A stretch of DNA of 48,312 nucleotides from the NCBI GenBank assembly GCA_937897615.1, contig CALCNO010000180.1:1-48312 (forward strand). Direction: 5' to 3'. Position 1 is the stretch's first letter, and the number at the start of each line of letters is the position of its first letter. The position numbers and the translations under genes are program-made. Positions 8,048 to 16,574 of the stretch are shown here, piece by piece. Origin of the DNA: an uncultured Anaerolineaceae bacterium (GTDB lineage: Bacteria; Chloroflexota; Anaerolineae; Anaerolineales; Anaerolineaceae). The notes under the pieces were generated by a model that worked only from the letters and a program-made list of their open reading frames with translations, did not search any database and had not been told where the DNA came from.

Positions 8048-8758
8048 ATGAAGAAACCGACCATTGCCATTACCACCAACTTCACCAGCGCCGAACTGGC
8101 AACTAACCCGCCCTCTGCCTACGCCACGGCCGTAAGGGATGCAGGCAGCGAGGCCGTGCTGCTGCCGCGCGACCTGGCAGTGGAGGAGTACGCCTCGCTG
8201 CGCGAAAAATATGATGGGCTGCTCCTTTCCGGCGGTGGAGATGTTGACATCAAATACTTCAACGGCACACCTAACCCGGCCATCGGCACGCCTTCGCCCC
8301 TGCGAGACAGATTGGAATTGGCCCTAACGAAGCTGGCAGTAGAGAGCGCCTGGCCTGTGTTTGGCATCTGCCGCGGCATACAGCTGCTCAACGTTGCCCT
8401 TGGCGGAACGCTCATTACAGACATCCCCTCGCAGTTTGCCACCAATATCCAGCACAGCACCCCTGACGAAAAGGGGCGGCAATTCCTGGCCCATGAAGTC
8501 GAAATTTGCGAAGATACCGCTCTGGCGGCAATCATTGGAACAAAGTGGATCAACGTCAACAGTTTTCACCATCAGGCGCTGGGCGCGCTTGCTCCGGTCC
8601 TGCTGGTAACTGCGCGTGCCTCTGACGGCCTGATCGAAGCTGTGGAATCGCCCCATGCCGCAAAGCCCGTTTTTGGAGTGCAGTGGCACCCCGAGAATCT
8701 GCAGGCGCTTCCGGCACACAAGGCCCTTTTTGTTTCATTCATCAATGCCTGCCGATAA
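8048..8758 (+). CDS. Gamma-glutamyl-gamma-aminobutyrate hydrolase-like class I glutamine amidotransferase (peptidase C26)
   Basis: Probably cleaves gamma-glutamyl amides, as PuuD does in putrescine breakdown. The 236-residue protein has the nucleophile elbow VFGICRGIQLLN with Cys 108 and the partner motif VQWHPE with His 214 and Glu 216; an LLLSGGGDVD loop precedes them. ATG 8048 is preferred because the conserved KPTIAIT start follows it. GAGG lies only two bases before it, so the ribosome site is poor; a TTG at 8033 is the alternative and lies inside the terminator T-run. The rplS terminator ends six bases upstream, which leaves no room for a private promoter after it. murI follows after 13 bases, so this gene probably leads that operon. 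Confidence 0.88.
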   Translation: MKKPTIAITTNFTSAELATNPPSAYATAVRDAGSEAVLLPRDLAVEEYASLREKYDGLLLSGGGDVDIKYFNGTPNPAIGTPSPLRDRLELALTKLAVESAWPVFGICRGIQLLNVALGGTLITDIPSQFATNIQHSTPDEKGRQFLAHEVEICEDTALAAIIGTKWINVNSFHHQALGALAPVLLVTARASDGLIEAVESPHAAKPVFGVQWHPENLQALPAHKALFVSFINACR

Positions 8759-8771
8759 GGAGTATTGAACG

Positions 8772-9605
8772 ATGGAATCCTCGATTCCCCCGATTGGGGC
8801 TTTTGATTCAGGCGTTGGCGGCCTTTCTGTGCTGCGGGCCATCCGGGAACTGCTGCCCACCCAGCCAGTCTTGTACCTGGCGGATCAGGCGCACGTGCCG
8901 TATGGAGTCCGTTCTCTGGAAGAAGTGCGCCTGTTCAGCCACGCGATCACCCGTTTTCTGTTGGCACAAGGGGCGCGCCTGATCGTGGTGGCGTGCAATA
9001 CAGCTTCTGTGGCCGCGCTTCAATCCCTGCGGCAAGAATTCCCGGACGTGCCCTTTGTCGGCATGGAACCAGCCGTGAAACCCGCCGCCGAACAAACCCA
9101 TTCAAAAGTGGTGGGGGTGCTGGCCACCTATGCCACCTTCCAGGGGCAGGTGTACAACTCGGTGGTGGAGCGCTTTGCCCAGGGGGTTACCATTTTGCAG
9201 GATCACTGCCCGGGGCTGGTGGCAGAAATCGAAAAAGGCAACTTTGACGGCCCGCAAACCGAAAAGATTCTGCGCAACGCACTGGAACCTATGATGGAAA
9301 AAGGCGTGGATACTGTTGTGATGGGCTGTACACATTACCCGTTTGTGATTCCTCTCATTCAAAAGATCACCGGCCCGGCGGTGCAGGTGATCGACCCCGC
9401 CCCGGCCATTGCACGCCAGATCAAAAGACTCCTGGAAGCACGCGGCTGGTTCCCACAGGAGACCGCACTGGCAGATGTAAAATTCTTTACCACCGCAAAG
9501 GTGGCGGATTTCGCTGCCATGCTACCGCATTATTCCAGCGAACCGACAAATGTTCATGCCGCAATCTGGAAAGAGAATCCGCTGGAACTCACGGAGAGCA
9601 AATGA
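8772..9605 (+). CDS. murI: Glutamate racemase
   Basis: Interconverts L- and D-glutamate, supplying the D-glutamate of peptidoglycan in the cytoplasm. The two catalytic cysteines are in VACNTAS (Cys 75) and GCTHYP (Cys 186), and the phosphate-type loop FDSGVGGLSVL holds Asp 12. Length of 277 residues is usual. AAGGAG lies ten bases before ATG 8772. The last codons overlap the hom start by four bases (ATGA), showing translational coupling in the murI-hom-folK-folP run. Confidence 0.97.
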   Translation: MESSIPPIGAFDSGVGGLSVLRAIRELLPTQPVLYLADQAHVPYGVRSLEEVRLFSHAITRFLLAQGARLIVVACNTASVAALQSLRQEFPDVPFVGMEPAVKPAAEQTHSKVVGVLATYATFQGQVYNSVVERFAQGVTILQDHCPGLVAEIEKGNFDGPQTEKILRNALEPMMEKGVDTVVMGCTHYPFVIPLIQKITGPAVQVIDPAPAIARQIKRLLEARGWFPQETALADVKFFTTAKVADFAAMLPHYSSEPTNVHAAIWKENPLELTESK

Positions 9606-10633
9606 AAACCATTCCAGTCTGCCTGGTAGGGTTTGGCAATGTTGGCAAGGCGCTGGTGCGCCTGCTGGAGAAAAAACAGCCTGTGTTACGCAGCCAATTT
9701 GGCTTTGAAACACGCATTACCGGCATTGCTACCGGCCGCCACGGCTGTGCGCTTGACCCCGCCGGGCTGGACGGCCTCAAGGCAATTGCATTGGCGGATA
9801 ATGGCAGTTCTCTTGGCGTGCTTTCCAAACTCCCCGCGCCGCAGAGTAATCTTGATTTCATCCGCCAGAGCCAGGCCGAGGTGCTCTTTGAGAACACCCC
9901 GGTAAACCATCACACCGGGCAGCCGGCTGCCGATCACCTGAGAACAGCCCTGCAATGCGGCATGCACGCCATCACCGCCAACAAAGGGCCGGTGGTTCAC
10001 CAGTACGCCGAACTTTCCGCCCTGGCCCAGAAGCAAAAGCGGCGCTTTCTGTTTGAATCCGCTGTAATGGACGGCGCCCCCATTTTCTCGCTCTTCCGCG
10101 GCCCGCTGCCGGCGGTGGAACTCAAAGGGTTTCATGGCATCCTCAACTCCTGCACCAACCTGCTGCTGGAACTAATGGAGCAGGGGAAGTCGCTTGAAGA
10201 AGCGGTGGAGTACGGGCAATCCATTGGCATCACCGAGACAGACCCCAGTGCCGATATTGATGGCTGGGATGCTGCCATCAAGGTCAGTGCCTTGTCAACA
10301 GTGTTGATGGGTGTTCCACTAAAACCAGAACAGGTTGAACGCAGCGGCATCCGTGGCGTTACCCCGGAAATGGCCCGCGCTGCACAGGCAGCCGGCGAGC
10401 GCTGGAAGCTGGTTTGCACCTGCAAACGCGACGGCGCATCTGTGAAGGCCAGCATAGCACCGCAGCGTGTGCCAGCCACCAGCCCGCTCTATTGCATCAA
10501 CGGCACCAGTTCGTTTGTGCAGTTTGAGATGGACACCTTGCCCGGCTTGGGCATTTTGGAAAGCAACCCCGGGCCGGAAACCACTGCCTATGGCCTGCTG
10601 GCAGACCTCATCAACGCCGTGCGCGGCACCTAA
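9602..10633 (+). CDS. hom: Homoserine dehydrogenase, short form without ACT domain
   Basis: NAD(P)-dependent reduction of aspartate semialdehyde to homoserine, the branch to threonine and methionine. The N-terminal Rossmann motif is GFGNVGKALVRLL; the central part has ITANKGPVVH, a typical Lys-containing segment, then GILNSCTNLLL and ETDPSADIDGWDAAIK, all hallmarks of the catalytic domain. At 343 residues it ends after the catalytic domain, so the C-terminal ACT domain that mediates threonine feedback in longer enzymes is absent. The start overlaps murI by four bases. Confidence 0.95.
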   Translation: MKTIPVCLVGFGNVGKALVRLLEKKQPVLRSQFGFETRITGIATGRHGCALDPAGLDGLKAIALADNGSSLGVLSKLPAPQSNLDFIRQSQAEVLFENTPVNHHTGQPAADHLRTALQCGMHAITANKGPVVHQYAELSALAQKQKRRFLFESAVMDGAPIFSLFRGPLPAVELKGFHGILNSCTNLLLELMEQGKSLEEAVEYGQSIGITETDPSADIDGWDAAIKVSALSTVLMGVPLKPEQVERSGIRGVTPEMARAAQAAGERWKLVCTCKRDGASVKASIAPQRVPATSPLYCINGTSSFVQFEMDTLPGLGILESNPGPETTAYGLLADLINAVRGT

Positions 10634-10641
10634 AGGTTACC

Positions 10642-11157
10642 TTGAACCGCGTCCCTCTCCTGCACGAAGTGTTCATTGCCCTGGGTTCCAACCTGGGCGA
10701 CCGTGCGGCCAATTTGCGGAAGGCCAGGGAAGAGATGGGAACGCAAGTGCCCATTCACGCCGCCTCTGCTATTTATGAGACCCCGCCCTGGGGGGTGACA
10801 GACCAGCCAATTTTCCTCAACCAGGTGGTGCGCGCTTCCACTGCTCTTTCACCACTGGAGTTGTTGGCGTTCCTTAAGAGCATTGAAAAACAAATGGGCA
10901 GGGTGGAGACCGTCCGTTTTGGCCCGCGCGTGATCGACCTCGACATTCTGCTTTACAGCGATCAGCAAGTGAATCTCCCTCAACTGGTGATCCCGCACCC
11001 GCGCATGTGCCAGCGCGCATTTGTGCTGGTACCGCTTGCCGAACTTGCCCCGCAACTGGTGATCCCGGGCAGTGGCAAAACGGTGACGCAGCACCTGGCG
11101 GAGGTAGCACAAGATGGCATCACAAAATACCCGCCAGAATCAGGAAGTACCCCATGA
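10642..11157 (+). CDS. folK: 2-amino-4-hydroxy-6-hydroxymethyldihydropteridine pyrophosphokinase
   Basis: Transfers pyrophosphate from ATP to 6-hydroxymethyl-dihydropterin in folate synthesis, giving the substrate of the next gene product. Motifs: FIALGSNLGDRAANL, YETPPWGV, FLNQVV, and the metal/pterin-binding PRVIDLDILLY followed by IPHPRMCQRAFVLVPLAEL. Length of 171 residues is normal. The start is TTG at 10642 with AAAGG upstream; no ATG fits without losing the conserved N terminus. Its stop overlaps folP. Confidence 0.96.
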   Translation: MNRVPLLHEVFIALGSNLGDRAANLRKAREEMGTQVPIHAASAIYETPPWGVTDQPIFLNQVVRASTALSPLELLAFLKSIEKQMGRVETVRFGPRVIDLDILLYSDQQVNLPQLVIPHPRMCQRAFVLVPLAELAPQLVIPGSGKTVTQHLAEVAQDGITKYPPESGSTP

Positions 11158-12023
11158 ATCCTTTGCCAGTATTTGGAAAACGCACTTACGTGATGGGAAT
11201 TCTCAATGTCACACCGGATTCGTTCTCCGGTGACGGGCTGATGAGCCATAAGGATGCTGTGAAAGCCGCTATCACTCAGGCAGAGGAGTTCATCGAGTCC
11301 GGTGCTGATATTCTCGACATCGGCGGTGAAAGTACGCGTCCCGGCTCACAGCCAGTTAACGCTGCCGAGGAGAACCAGCGCGTTCTACCGGTGATCAGGG
11401 CGTTGCGCGCCAACGGGGTTAAGATTCCCCTCTCCGTTGACACCTCAAAGGCAGCAGTTGCTGAAGCGGCTCTGGAGAACGGCGCAGATTGGATTAATGA
11501 TGTGTGGGGGCTTCACGCCGACGATCAAATGGCGGCGGTGGCGGCAAAATTCGGCGCGCCGGTCATCCTGATGCACAACCGCAGCAAGCCCAATCAGGTG
11601 GAATTACAGCAGAAACTTGGCGGCCGTTACCTCGGTGCCCAGTATAACGACCTGCTTGGCGATGTGAAGAGTGAGCTGATGGAAAGTGTAGCGCTCGCCC
11701 GTGCCGCCGGGGTGAAAGACAGCAACATTGTCCTCGACCCGGGTATCGGGTTTGGCAAAACAATTGAACAGAATCTTGCGCTTGTGAATCGCCTGGATGA
11801 AATTAAGGCGCTTGGTTTTCCCGTGCTGCTGGGGCCATCCCGCAAGTCCTTTATCGGCTACACGCTAAACCTGCCCCCTGAAAGACGCCTGGAAGGGACT
11901 TTGGCTGTGTGCACTGTGGGCATTCTGCGCGGCGCGGATATCCTGCGCGTGCACGATGTTCAGCAGATCGTGCGGGCCGCCCGGATGGCCGACGCCCTCC
12001 TCGGAAGGAAAAACTCAGAATAG
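11154..12023 (+). CDS. folP: Dihydropteroate synthase
   Basis: Condenses the pterin pyrophosphate with p-aminobenzoate; this is the sulfonamide target. Classic signatures are MGILNVTPDSFSGDG, ILDIGGESTRPGS, NDVWG, ILMHNRS, VLDPGIGFGKT and LGPSRKSFIG, in order over 289 residues. ATG 11154 overlaps the folK stop (ATGA) and has AGGAAG upstream; an in-frame extension into folK is not used. The 3' end overlaps the convergent glycosyltransferase gene by nine bases, and no terminator is seen between them. Confidence 0.97.
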   Translation: MNPLPVFGKRTYVMGILNVTPDSFSGDGLMSHKDAVKAAITQAEEFIESGADILDIGGESTRPGSQPVNAAEENQRVLPVIRALRANGVKIPLSVDTSKAAVAEAALENGADWINDVWGLHADDQMAAVAAKFGAPVILMHNRSKPNQVELQQKLGGRYLGAQYNDLLGDVKSELMESVALARAAGVKDSNIVLDPGIGFGKTIEQNLALVNRLDEIKALGFPVLLGPSRKSFIGYTLNLPPERRLEGTLAVCTVGILRGADILRVHDVQQIVRAARMADALLGRKNSE

Positions 12024-12713
12024 GTTGTACTTGAAGATATAACCTATGGCCATCAGGCCGTCTTTGAACCCGATCTTTTTCCCCTCGTCATAAGACCTGC
12101 CGGCATAACTGACAGGAACCTCAACGACCCTGGCTTTTTTCTTTGCCAGGTAGGCGGTTACCTCAATTTCAAAACCAAAACGCTTGGAATTAATAGGCAT
12201 GGCGCGAATCAGGTCGCCGCGAATCGCTTTATAGCAGGTCTCCACATCGGTTAGCCTGAACCCATTGCACAAATTAGAGAGAAACGTGAGCGTTTTGTTC
12301 GCCAGGTAATGCCGGCTGTAATGAGAACCCTGCAGGCCCCGGCTGGTAAAGCGAGAGCCGTACACCGCATCGACCTGCTTCTCCTGAAAAACTTGTGTCA
12401 ACTTATTGATGTCCGCGGGGTCATATTCCAGGTCCGCATCCTGGATGATTACCACATCACCGAGCGTGGCCGCAATCCCTGTGCGCAGGGCAGCCGTTTT
12501 TCCGCCGTTCACCTGGTGAAAGATGACCTTCAGCCGCGGCTCCTGCGCCGCATACTCGCTCAGGATTTCACGGCTGTTATCCTTTGAGCCATCATCGACC
12601 GCCACCAGCTCAAACACACCTGGAACAGAGGAAAATACCCGCCCCAATACTTCCTTGAGCGTGCGGCTTTCATTGTAAACTGGCATCACAACGGACAACC
12701 TGGGATTATTCAT
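12015..12713 (-). CDS. Family 2 glycosyltransferase (polyprenyl-phosphate sugar transferase-like)
   Basis: Nucleotide-sugar-dependent inverting transferase, most like dolichyl/undecaprenyl-phosphate mannosyl- or glucosyltransferases. Visible are the GT-A start SVVMPVYNESRTL, ELVAVDDGSKDNS, the metal-binding IIQDADLEYDP and the later YGSRF and EIEVTAYLAKKK. The 232-residue chain stops after the catalytic domain with no membrane anchor. ATG 12713 follows AGGGAAG. It is 26 bases downstream of the GH127 gene on the same strand, so probably cotranscribed, although no shared pathway is evident. Donor and acceptor cannot be told. Confidence 0.9.
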   Translation of the reverse strand: MNNPRLSVVMPVYNESRTLKEVLGRVFSSVPGVFELVAVDDGSKDNSREILSEYAAQEPRLKVIFHQVNGGKTAALRTGIAATLGDVVIIQDADLEYDPADINKLTQVFQEKQVDAVYGSRFTSRGLQGSHYSRHYLANKTLTFLSNLCNGFRLTDVETCYKAIRGDLIRAMPINSKRFGFEIEVTAYLAKKKARVVEVPVSYAGRSYDEGKKIGFKDGLMAIGYIFKYNLF

Positions 12714-12739
12714 CTTCCCTCTCTGCAATTGCCCGTCAA

Positions 12740-14704
12740 TTATACACAATCCGCGATAAAAACCGTCATCGAAGTGTCGCCGCTGTTTCCCCAAAGAAAA
12801 TAAGGGGTCAAAATACAATCTCCGCCGTCCGTCGTCTTTGCCCGGAGAACCGGAACACCCTCAAAGCCCAGAAAATCAGCGCTGAGTTCAAATTCACCCA
12901 AAGCCAGAACTGCCTCTGTAACCTCAATGGGGTTATGGATACCCTCCAGGCAATAGAGGATCGGCCCGCGCGCTACCGCCACCTTGCCGCCGCAACCAGC
13001 AATGCGTTTATCCTGGCGCAGCAGCCGCAACGGAAGTTCAAATATCAATTCAATATGGTCACCAGGCGAGAAAACACGCTCAAGGCACAACCAGGCTGAT
13101 TGAGCGAAATCCAATCCGCAGGAGGCCATGCCCGCTGGTTTGGAAGACTCTACACGCGGCTGCACAGGCTGGCCGTTGAGTAAGAGGGCAAAATCCCCGG
13201 CCCAGGCTGGTTTGCGCAGCTTCAGCGCCAGGTGCTGCGGCGCTGGCAGCTCCAATTCCAGTTTTACCTTCCCCTGCCAGGGAAGATCTGTTTCCACTTT
13301 AATTTTCACAGGCAAGTTAGCTTCTGCTGCGTAAACCCCGCCAAAGTACTGTTGAACCGTGATGGTGTTCCCGCGCACGCTGACCGCCTGATCCGCCAGC
13401 GAAGCCCATACCCGCGACAGGTTGGAAGGGCAGCAGGGGATGTCGTACCAGGGCTCGCGTTTATAGCCACCGTGCGTGGCCAGTGGATTGTTATAGAAGT
13501 AAGAACAACCGTCTGTGCCGATGCCCACTGAAGCAGCATTGTATAGCTGCCATTCAAAAAGTTCGGCATACCGCGGGTCGCCTGTCAGCAGCCCCAGCTC
13601 GCTGCTCCACAACATGCAACCCAGCGCCGCGCAGGTTTCGTTGTATACAATCTCGGGGTCAAGTTCAAAATCTCGGCCAAAGCCTTCCGTCAACGGCAGA
13701 GAGCCAATCCCCCCGGAGACCGACATGCGTCTTTGCACCATGTGCTGCCACAAGCGCTCCATGCGCGGCAGGTCAGTGTCCATCTCCCCATCCTGTGCCA
13801 GCATGGCAGCCGCCGTGTTGAGGTAAGCAAAGCGCACCGCGTGCCCCACCGGCACTTCCTGCCGGTGCAGTGGAAGATGCTGCTGGGTGTACTTACCGGA
13901 GAGTGCCGAGGCAGCAAAGCGTAACGGCATCAAGGCAGGAACGCGATGGCGGTTGTGTTCCGGCAGGCGAAATCCTGCCGCGGCGGGATGCGCGCGATAG
14001 TACTGCCGGCGCATGGCAGCCACCGTATTCATTCTGCCGGCGCTGCGCACTGCCTGAGAAAGAAAATGCAGTGGATAGGCGGGAATGCAGCCACGGCGGG
14101 CCAGCAGACGCTGCGCCAGGTCACGGTATTGCGGCGCATTGGTGGCCCGGCTGAGCTTGATGAGCGCGATCTCGATCTCCTCATGCCCGTCGGTGAATTC
14201 GGGCGCGGCTTCTCCAAAAGTACGCACCAGCAAATCCGCGGCTTTGCGGGCAACCTGCAAAAGCCGCTCGCTGCCAGTGGCGTCAAAATGAGCCACGCCT
14301 GCCTCGATCAAATGACCCAGGCAATAGAACTCATGCTCGATCTGCAAACATTGCCAGCGCGCATTGCCAAAATGAATCTGGTTGTAAGTGTAGAGGTAAC
14401 CGTCTTCCGCCTGCGCCTGCTCAAGGATCGCAATAAACTCATCCACCAGAGCGGATAGCCTTGGCGACGGGCTGTGTTTCAGTATCCGTGCTGCCGCATC
14501 CAGCCATTTGTAAGCATCTGAATCGGCAAAGAAAAAGCCTTCGCGGAAACCCTCAGCCATCCCGGCCGCGATACGGAAGTTGTCAATACAGCGCGTCTTT
14601 TCCAGCATCTCCCACTGATGAAAAATGGCGGTTTCTGCATTCAAGCGCAGCCTTTCGGCCCAGAATCCGCTGGTGATCTTCCCGCTCATTTTGATGGCAT
14701 CCAT
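12740..14704 (-). CDS. Glycoside hydrolase family 127 (beta-L-arabinofuranosidase-like)
   Basis: A 654-residue alpha/alpha-barrel glycosidase of the former DUF1680 family. The zinc/nucleophile site is recognisable: Glu 356 and Cys 358 in YNETCAALGC and the Cys pair 424-425 in DIPCCPSN, matching the Glu-x-Cys and Cys-Cys ligands of the bifidobacterial beta-L-arabinofuranosidase as I recall it. MSVSGGIGSLPLTEGFG precedes them. No signal peptide, so it acts on imported oligosaccharides. ATG 14704 has AAAGGAACC upstream. The GT2 gene follows. Specificity within the family varies, so arabinofuranosidase activity is an inference. Confidence 0.9.
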   Translation of the reverse strand: MDAIKMSGKITSGFWAERLRLNAETAIFHQWEMLEKTRCIDNFRIAAGMAEGFREGFFFADSDAYKWLDAAARILKHSPSPRLSALVDEFIAILEQAQAEDGYLYTYNQIHFGNARWQCLQIEHEFYCLGHLIEAGVAHFDATGSERLLQVARKAADLLVRTFGEAAPEFTDGHEEIEIALIKLSRATNAPQYRDLAQRLLARRGCIPAYPLHFLSQAVRSAGRMNTVAAMRRQYYRAHPAAAGFRLPEHNRHRVPALMPLRFAASALSGKYTQQHLPLHRQEVPVGHAVRFAYLNTAAAMLAQDGEMDTDLPRMERLWQHMVQRRMSVSGGIGSLPLTEGFGRDFELDPEIVYNETCAALGCMLWSSELGLLTGDPRYAELFEWQLYNAASVGIGTDGCSYFYNNPLATHGGYKREPWYDIPCCPSNLSRVWASLADQAVSVRGNTITVQQYFGGVYAAEANLPVKIKVETDLPWQGKVKLELELPAPQHLALKLRKPAWAGDFALLLNGQPVQPRVESSKPAGMASCGLDFAQSAWLCLERVFSPGDHIELIFELPLRLLRQDKRIAGCGGKVAVARGPILYCLEGIHNPIEVTEAVLALGEFELSADFLGFEGVPVLRAKTTDGGDCILTPYFLWGNSGDTSMTVFIADCV

Positions 14705-14756
14705 AGCTGGTTCCTTTGAATATGATTGTACTGACGTTTCGCCAAAAACAGTTGTG

Positions 14757-14762
14757 TATAAT
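14757..14762 (+). promoter_or_regulatory. Probable -10 box of lpdA
   Basis: TATAAT, 29 bases before the lpdA start, in the 87-base divergent gap with the GH127 gene. No convincing -35 hexamer at 16-18 bases. Confidence 0.45.
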
Positions 14763-14791
14763 CAGCCTATACTGGTATTTGAGGAGCCAAC

Positions 14792-16189
14792 ATGGAAAAA
14801 TTCGATGTGATCGTCATCGGCGCCGGCCCCGGCGGGTATGTGGCCGCCATCCGCGCCGCGCAACTGGGGATGGCTGTGGCTATTGTTGACCGCGAGTGGC
14901 TGGGCGGTGTGTGCCTGAACGTCGGCTGTATCCCCTCCAAGGCGCTGCTCAAGAATGCCGAAGTTGCCCATACGCTCAGGGAACGCAGTAAAGATTTCGG
15001 CTTCTCCTTTGAGAATCTGCAACTGGACTTCTCCGCTGCGGTCAAGCGCAGCCGCCAGGTTTCAGATCGCCTGACCCGCGGGGTTGGGTTTTTGATGAAA
15101 AAACACAATATCACTGTGGTGATGGGCAACGCACGCCTCTCCGGCCCAACCTCCGTGACCGTGATCGCTGCCGATAACAGCACGCGCGAGCTGGAAGCGC
15201 CCAATATCATCATCGCCACCGGGGCACAGCCCGCGGTCATCCCGGGCATCGCCGTGGACGGCCAAAAAGTGCTCACCTACCGCGAGGCTATCCTGCAGGA
15301 ACGCCTGCCCGCCTCCGTGGTGATCATCGGCGCCGGCGCTATCGGGCTGGAATTTGCCACCGTGTGGAGCGCCTATGGCAGCCAGGTAACTTTGGTGGAG
15401 ATGCTGCCAGCAATCGCGCCGATGGAAGATGCCGAAGTAAGCGCCGAACTGGCCAAAGCACTTGCCAAACGCGGCGTCAAAATTCATGTGGAGACGCGTG
15501 TCAAGACAGTAACCCCCACCGCAACCGGCGTTAGCGTAACGGTCAGCAACGCCGATGGAGAATTCACTCTGGAAGCAGAACAGGTACTGGTTGCCACCGG
15601 CTTTAAACCCAATTCGCTTGGGTTGGGGCTGGAAGAGATCGGGGTGGAGTTGACTGAACGCAAGTTCATCAAGGTAGATGATGCTTTTATGACCAACGTT
15701 CCGGGTATCCGCGCCGTGGGGGATGTGACCGGCAAGTTCATGCTGGCGCATGTGGCCTCCAAACAGGGTATCCTCTGCGCCGAAGCCATTGCCGGCAAGG
15801 CTGTTGAGGAAATCGACTACGTGATGGTGCCGCGCGCCACCTATTGCCAGCCGCAGGTAGCCTCCTTTGGATACACCGAGGCCCAGGCGCGCGAGTTGGG
15901 TAAAGCGGTAAAGATCGGCAAGTTCCCTTTCCAAGCCAACAGCAAGGCGCTGGGCCTGGCGGATTATGCCGGATTTGCCAAAGTAATTATTGATGAAGAG
16001 AACCAGCAATTGCTGGGGGCACACCTGATCGGCCCGGAAGTCTCTGAACTGCTGCCGGAATTGACGCTGGCACAGGCCAACGACCTCACCATCACTGCCA
16101 TCAGCGATAACATCCACGCCCACCCCACCCTCAGCGAGGTGCTGCTGGAAGCTGCAGAAAGTGCAGAAGGAAAGGCAATTCATATATAA
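14792..16189 (+). CDS. lpdA: Dihydrolipoyl dehydrogenase
   Basis: FAD-dependent E3 enzyme that reoxidises dihydrolipoamide with NAD. The 465 residues show the FAD site VIGAGPGGYVAAI, the redox disulfide GGVCLNVGCIPSK (Cys 41 and Cys 46), the NAD site VIIGAGAIGLEFA, and the C-terminal HAHPTLSEV His-Glu pair of the dimer active site. GAGGAG lies seven bases before ATG 14792. No E1/E2 or glycine-cleavage genes are adjacent, so its partner complex is unknown from here. Confidence 0.96.
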   Translation: MEKFDVIVIGAGPGGYVAAIRAAQLGMAVAIVDREWLGGVCLNVGCIPSKALLKNAEVAHTLRERSKDFGFSFENLQLDFSAAVKRSRQVSDRLTRGVGFLMKKHNITVVMGNARLSGPTSVTVIAADNSTRELEAPNIIIATGAQPAVIPGIAVDGQKVLTYREAILQERLPASVVIIGAGAIGLEFATVWSAYGSQVTLVEMLPAIAPMEDAEVSAELAKALAKRGVKIHVETRVKTVTPTATGVSVTVSNADGEFTLEAEQVLVATGFKPNSLGLGLEEIGVELTERKFIKVDDAFMTNVPGIRAVGDVTGKFMLAHVASKQGILCAEAIAGKAVEEIDYVMVPRATYCQPQVASFGYTEAQARELGKAVKIGKFPFQANSKALGLADYAGFAKVIIDEENQQLLGAHLIGPEVSELLPELTLAQANDLTITAISDNIHAHPTLSEVLLEAAESAEGKAIHI

Positions 16190-16246
16190 ACTTTTCAAGC
16201 AAACGTGCCATAATAATTACAATCATTCATTAATTCAGGAGGAATC

Positions 16247-16516
16247 ATGTACTCAGATCAGGATATTGCCAATCTGGTAGCACGCGTGCAGCAGTTGGAA
16301 GGCCAGGCAATGAGCCGGCCAAACGTCAATGTGCCCAACATCAAGCTCATCTCCCCCAACTTCCTTGCGCGCGCCTTTGCCGTATGGGGCCACTTCTTTG
16401 TGGCTAACCTGCTCATCAGCATCGCCGTCACCTGCCTCTTCGTCATCCTGGGCCTGATCATGGGCACCAGCTTCCTCACCATCTTCCAAAACGCGCTGCG
16501 CCAGTACGGCGGCTAA
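16247..16516 (+). CDS. Small single-span membrane protein immediately upstream of secA
   Basis: An 89-residue protein of no family known to me. It has a short amphipathic, glutamine-rich N terminus (residues 1-20), a polar stretch, then one long hydrophobic segment (about 50-80, AVTCLFVILGLIMG at its core) and the short tail QNALRQYGG. AGGAGG six bases before ATG 16247 is a strong ribosome site, so it is very likely translated. Its stop lies 15 bases before the 5' arm of the hairpin that covers the secA start. A nascent-chain sensor role like SecM is imaginable from position, but no known arrest motif is seen. Confidence 0.75.
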   Translation: MYSDQDIANLVARVQQLEGQAMSRPNVNVPNIKLISPNFLARAFAVWGHFFVANLLISIAVTCLFVILGLIMGTSFLTIFQNALRQYGG

Positions 16517-16531
16517 ATTCGTAAATCTCCC

Positions 16532-16574
16532 ATGCTATAATCACCTCTTGAAAATACAGAGGTGATTATGGTAT
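16532..16574 (+). promoter_or_regulatory. Start-site-sequestering hairpin of secA
   Basis: Twelve bases 16537-16548 (ATAATCACCTCT) are perfectly complementary to 16558-16569 (AGAGGTGATTAT), with a nine-base loop. Allowing two G-U pairs, the helix extends to 17 bp (16532-16548 with 16558-16574). It covers the SD, the ATG at 16568 and the second codon. Only RNA started upstream of 16532 contains both arms. Confidence 0.75.
16533..16541 (+). promoter_or_regulatory. Extended -10 promoter proximal to secA
   Basis: TGCTATAAT is a perfect extended -10 (TGn-TATAAT). The expected start point is about 16548-16550, giving a leader of roughly 20 bases that still holds the SD AGAGGTG. No good -35 is visible, as is allowed for extended -10 promoters. 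The element lies inside the 5' arm of the hairpin 16532-16574. Confidence 0.6.

Noticed and set aside
15062..16198. A 378-codon open frame antisense to lpdA
   Set aside because: Complement of a well-identified gene, with no domain of its own.
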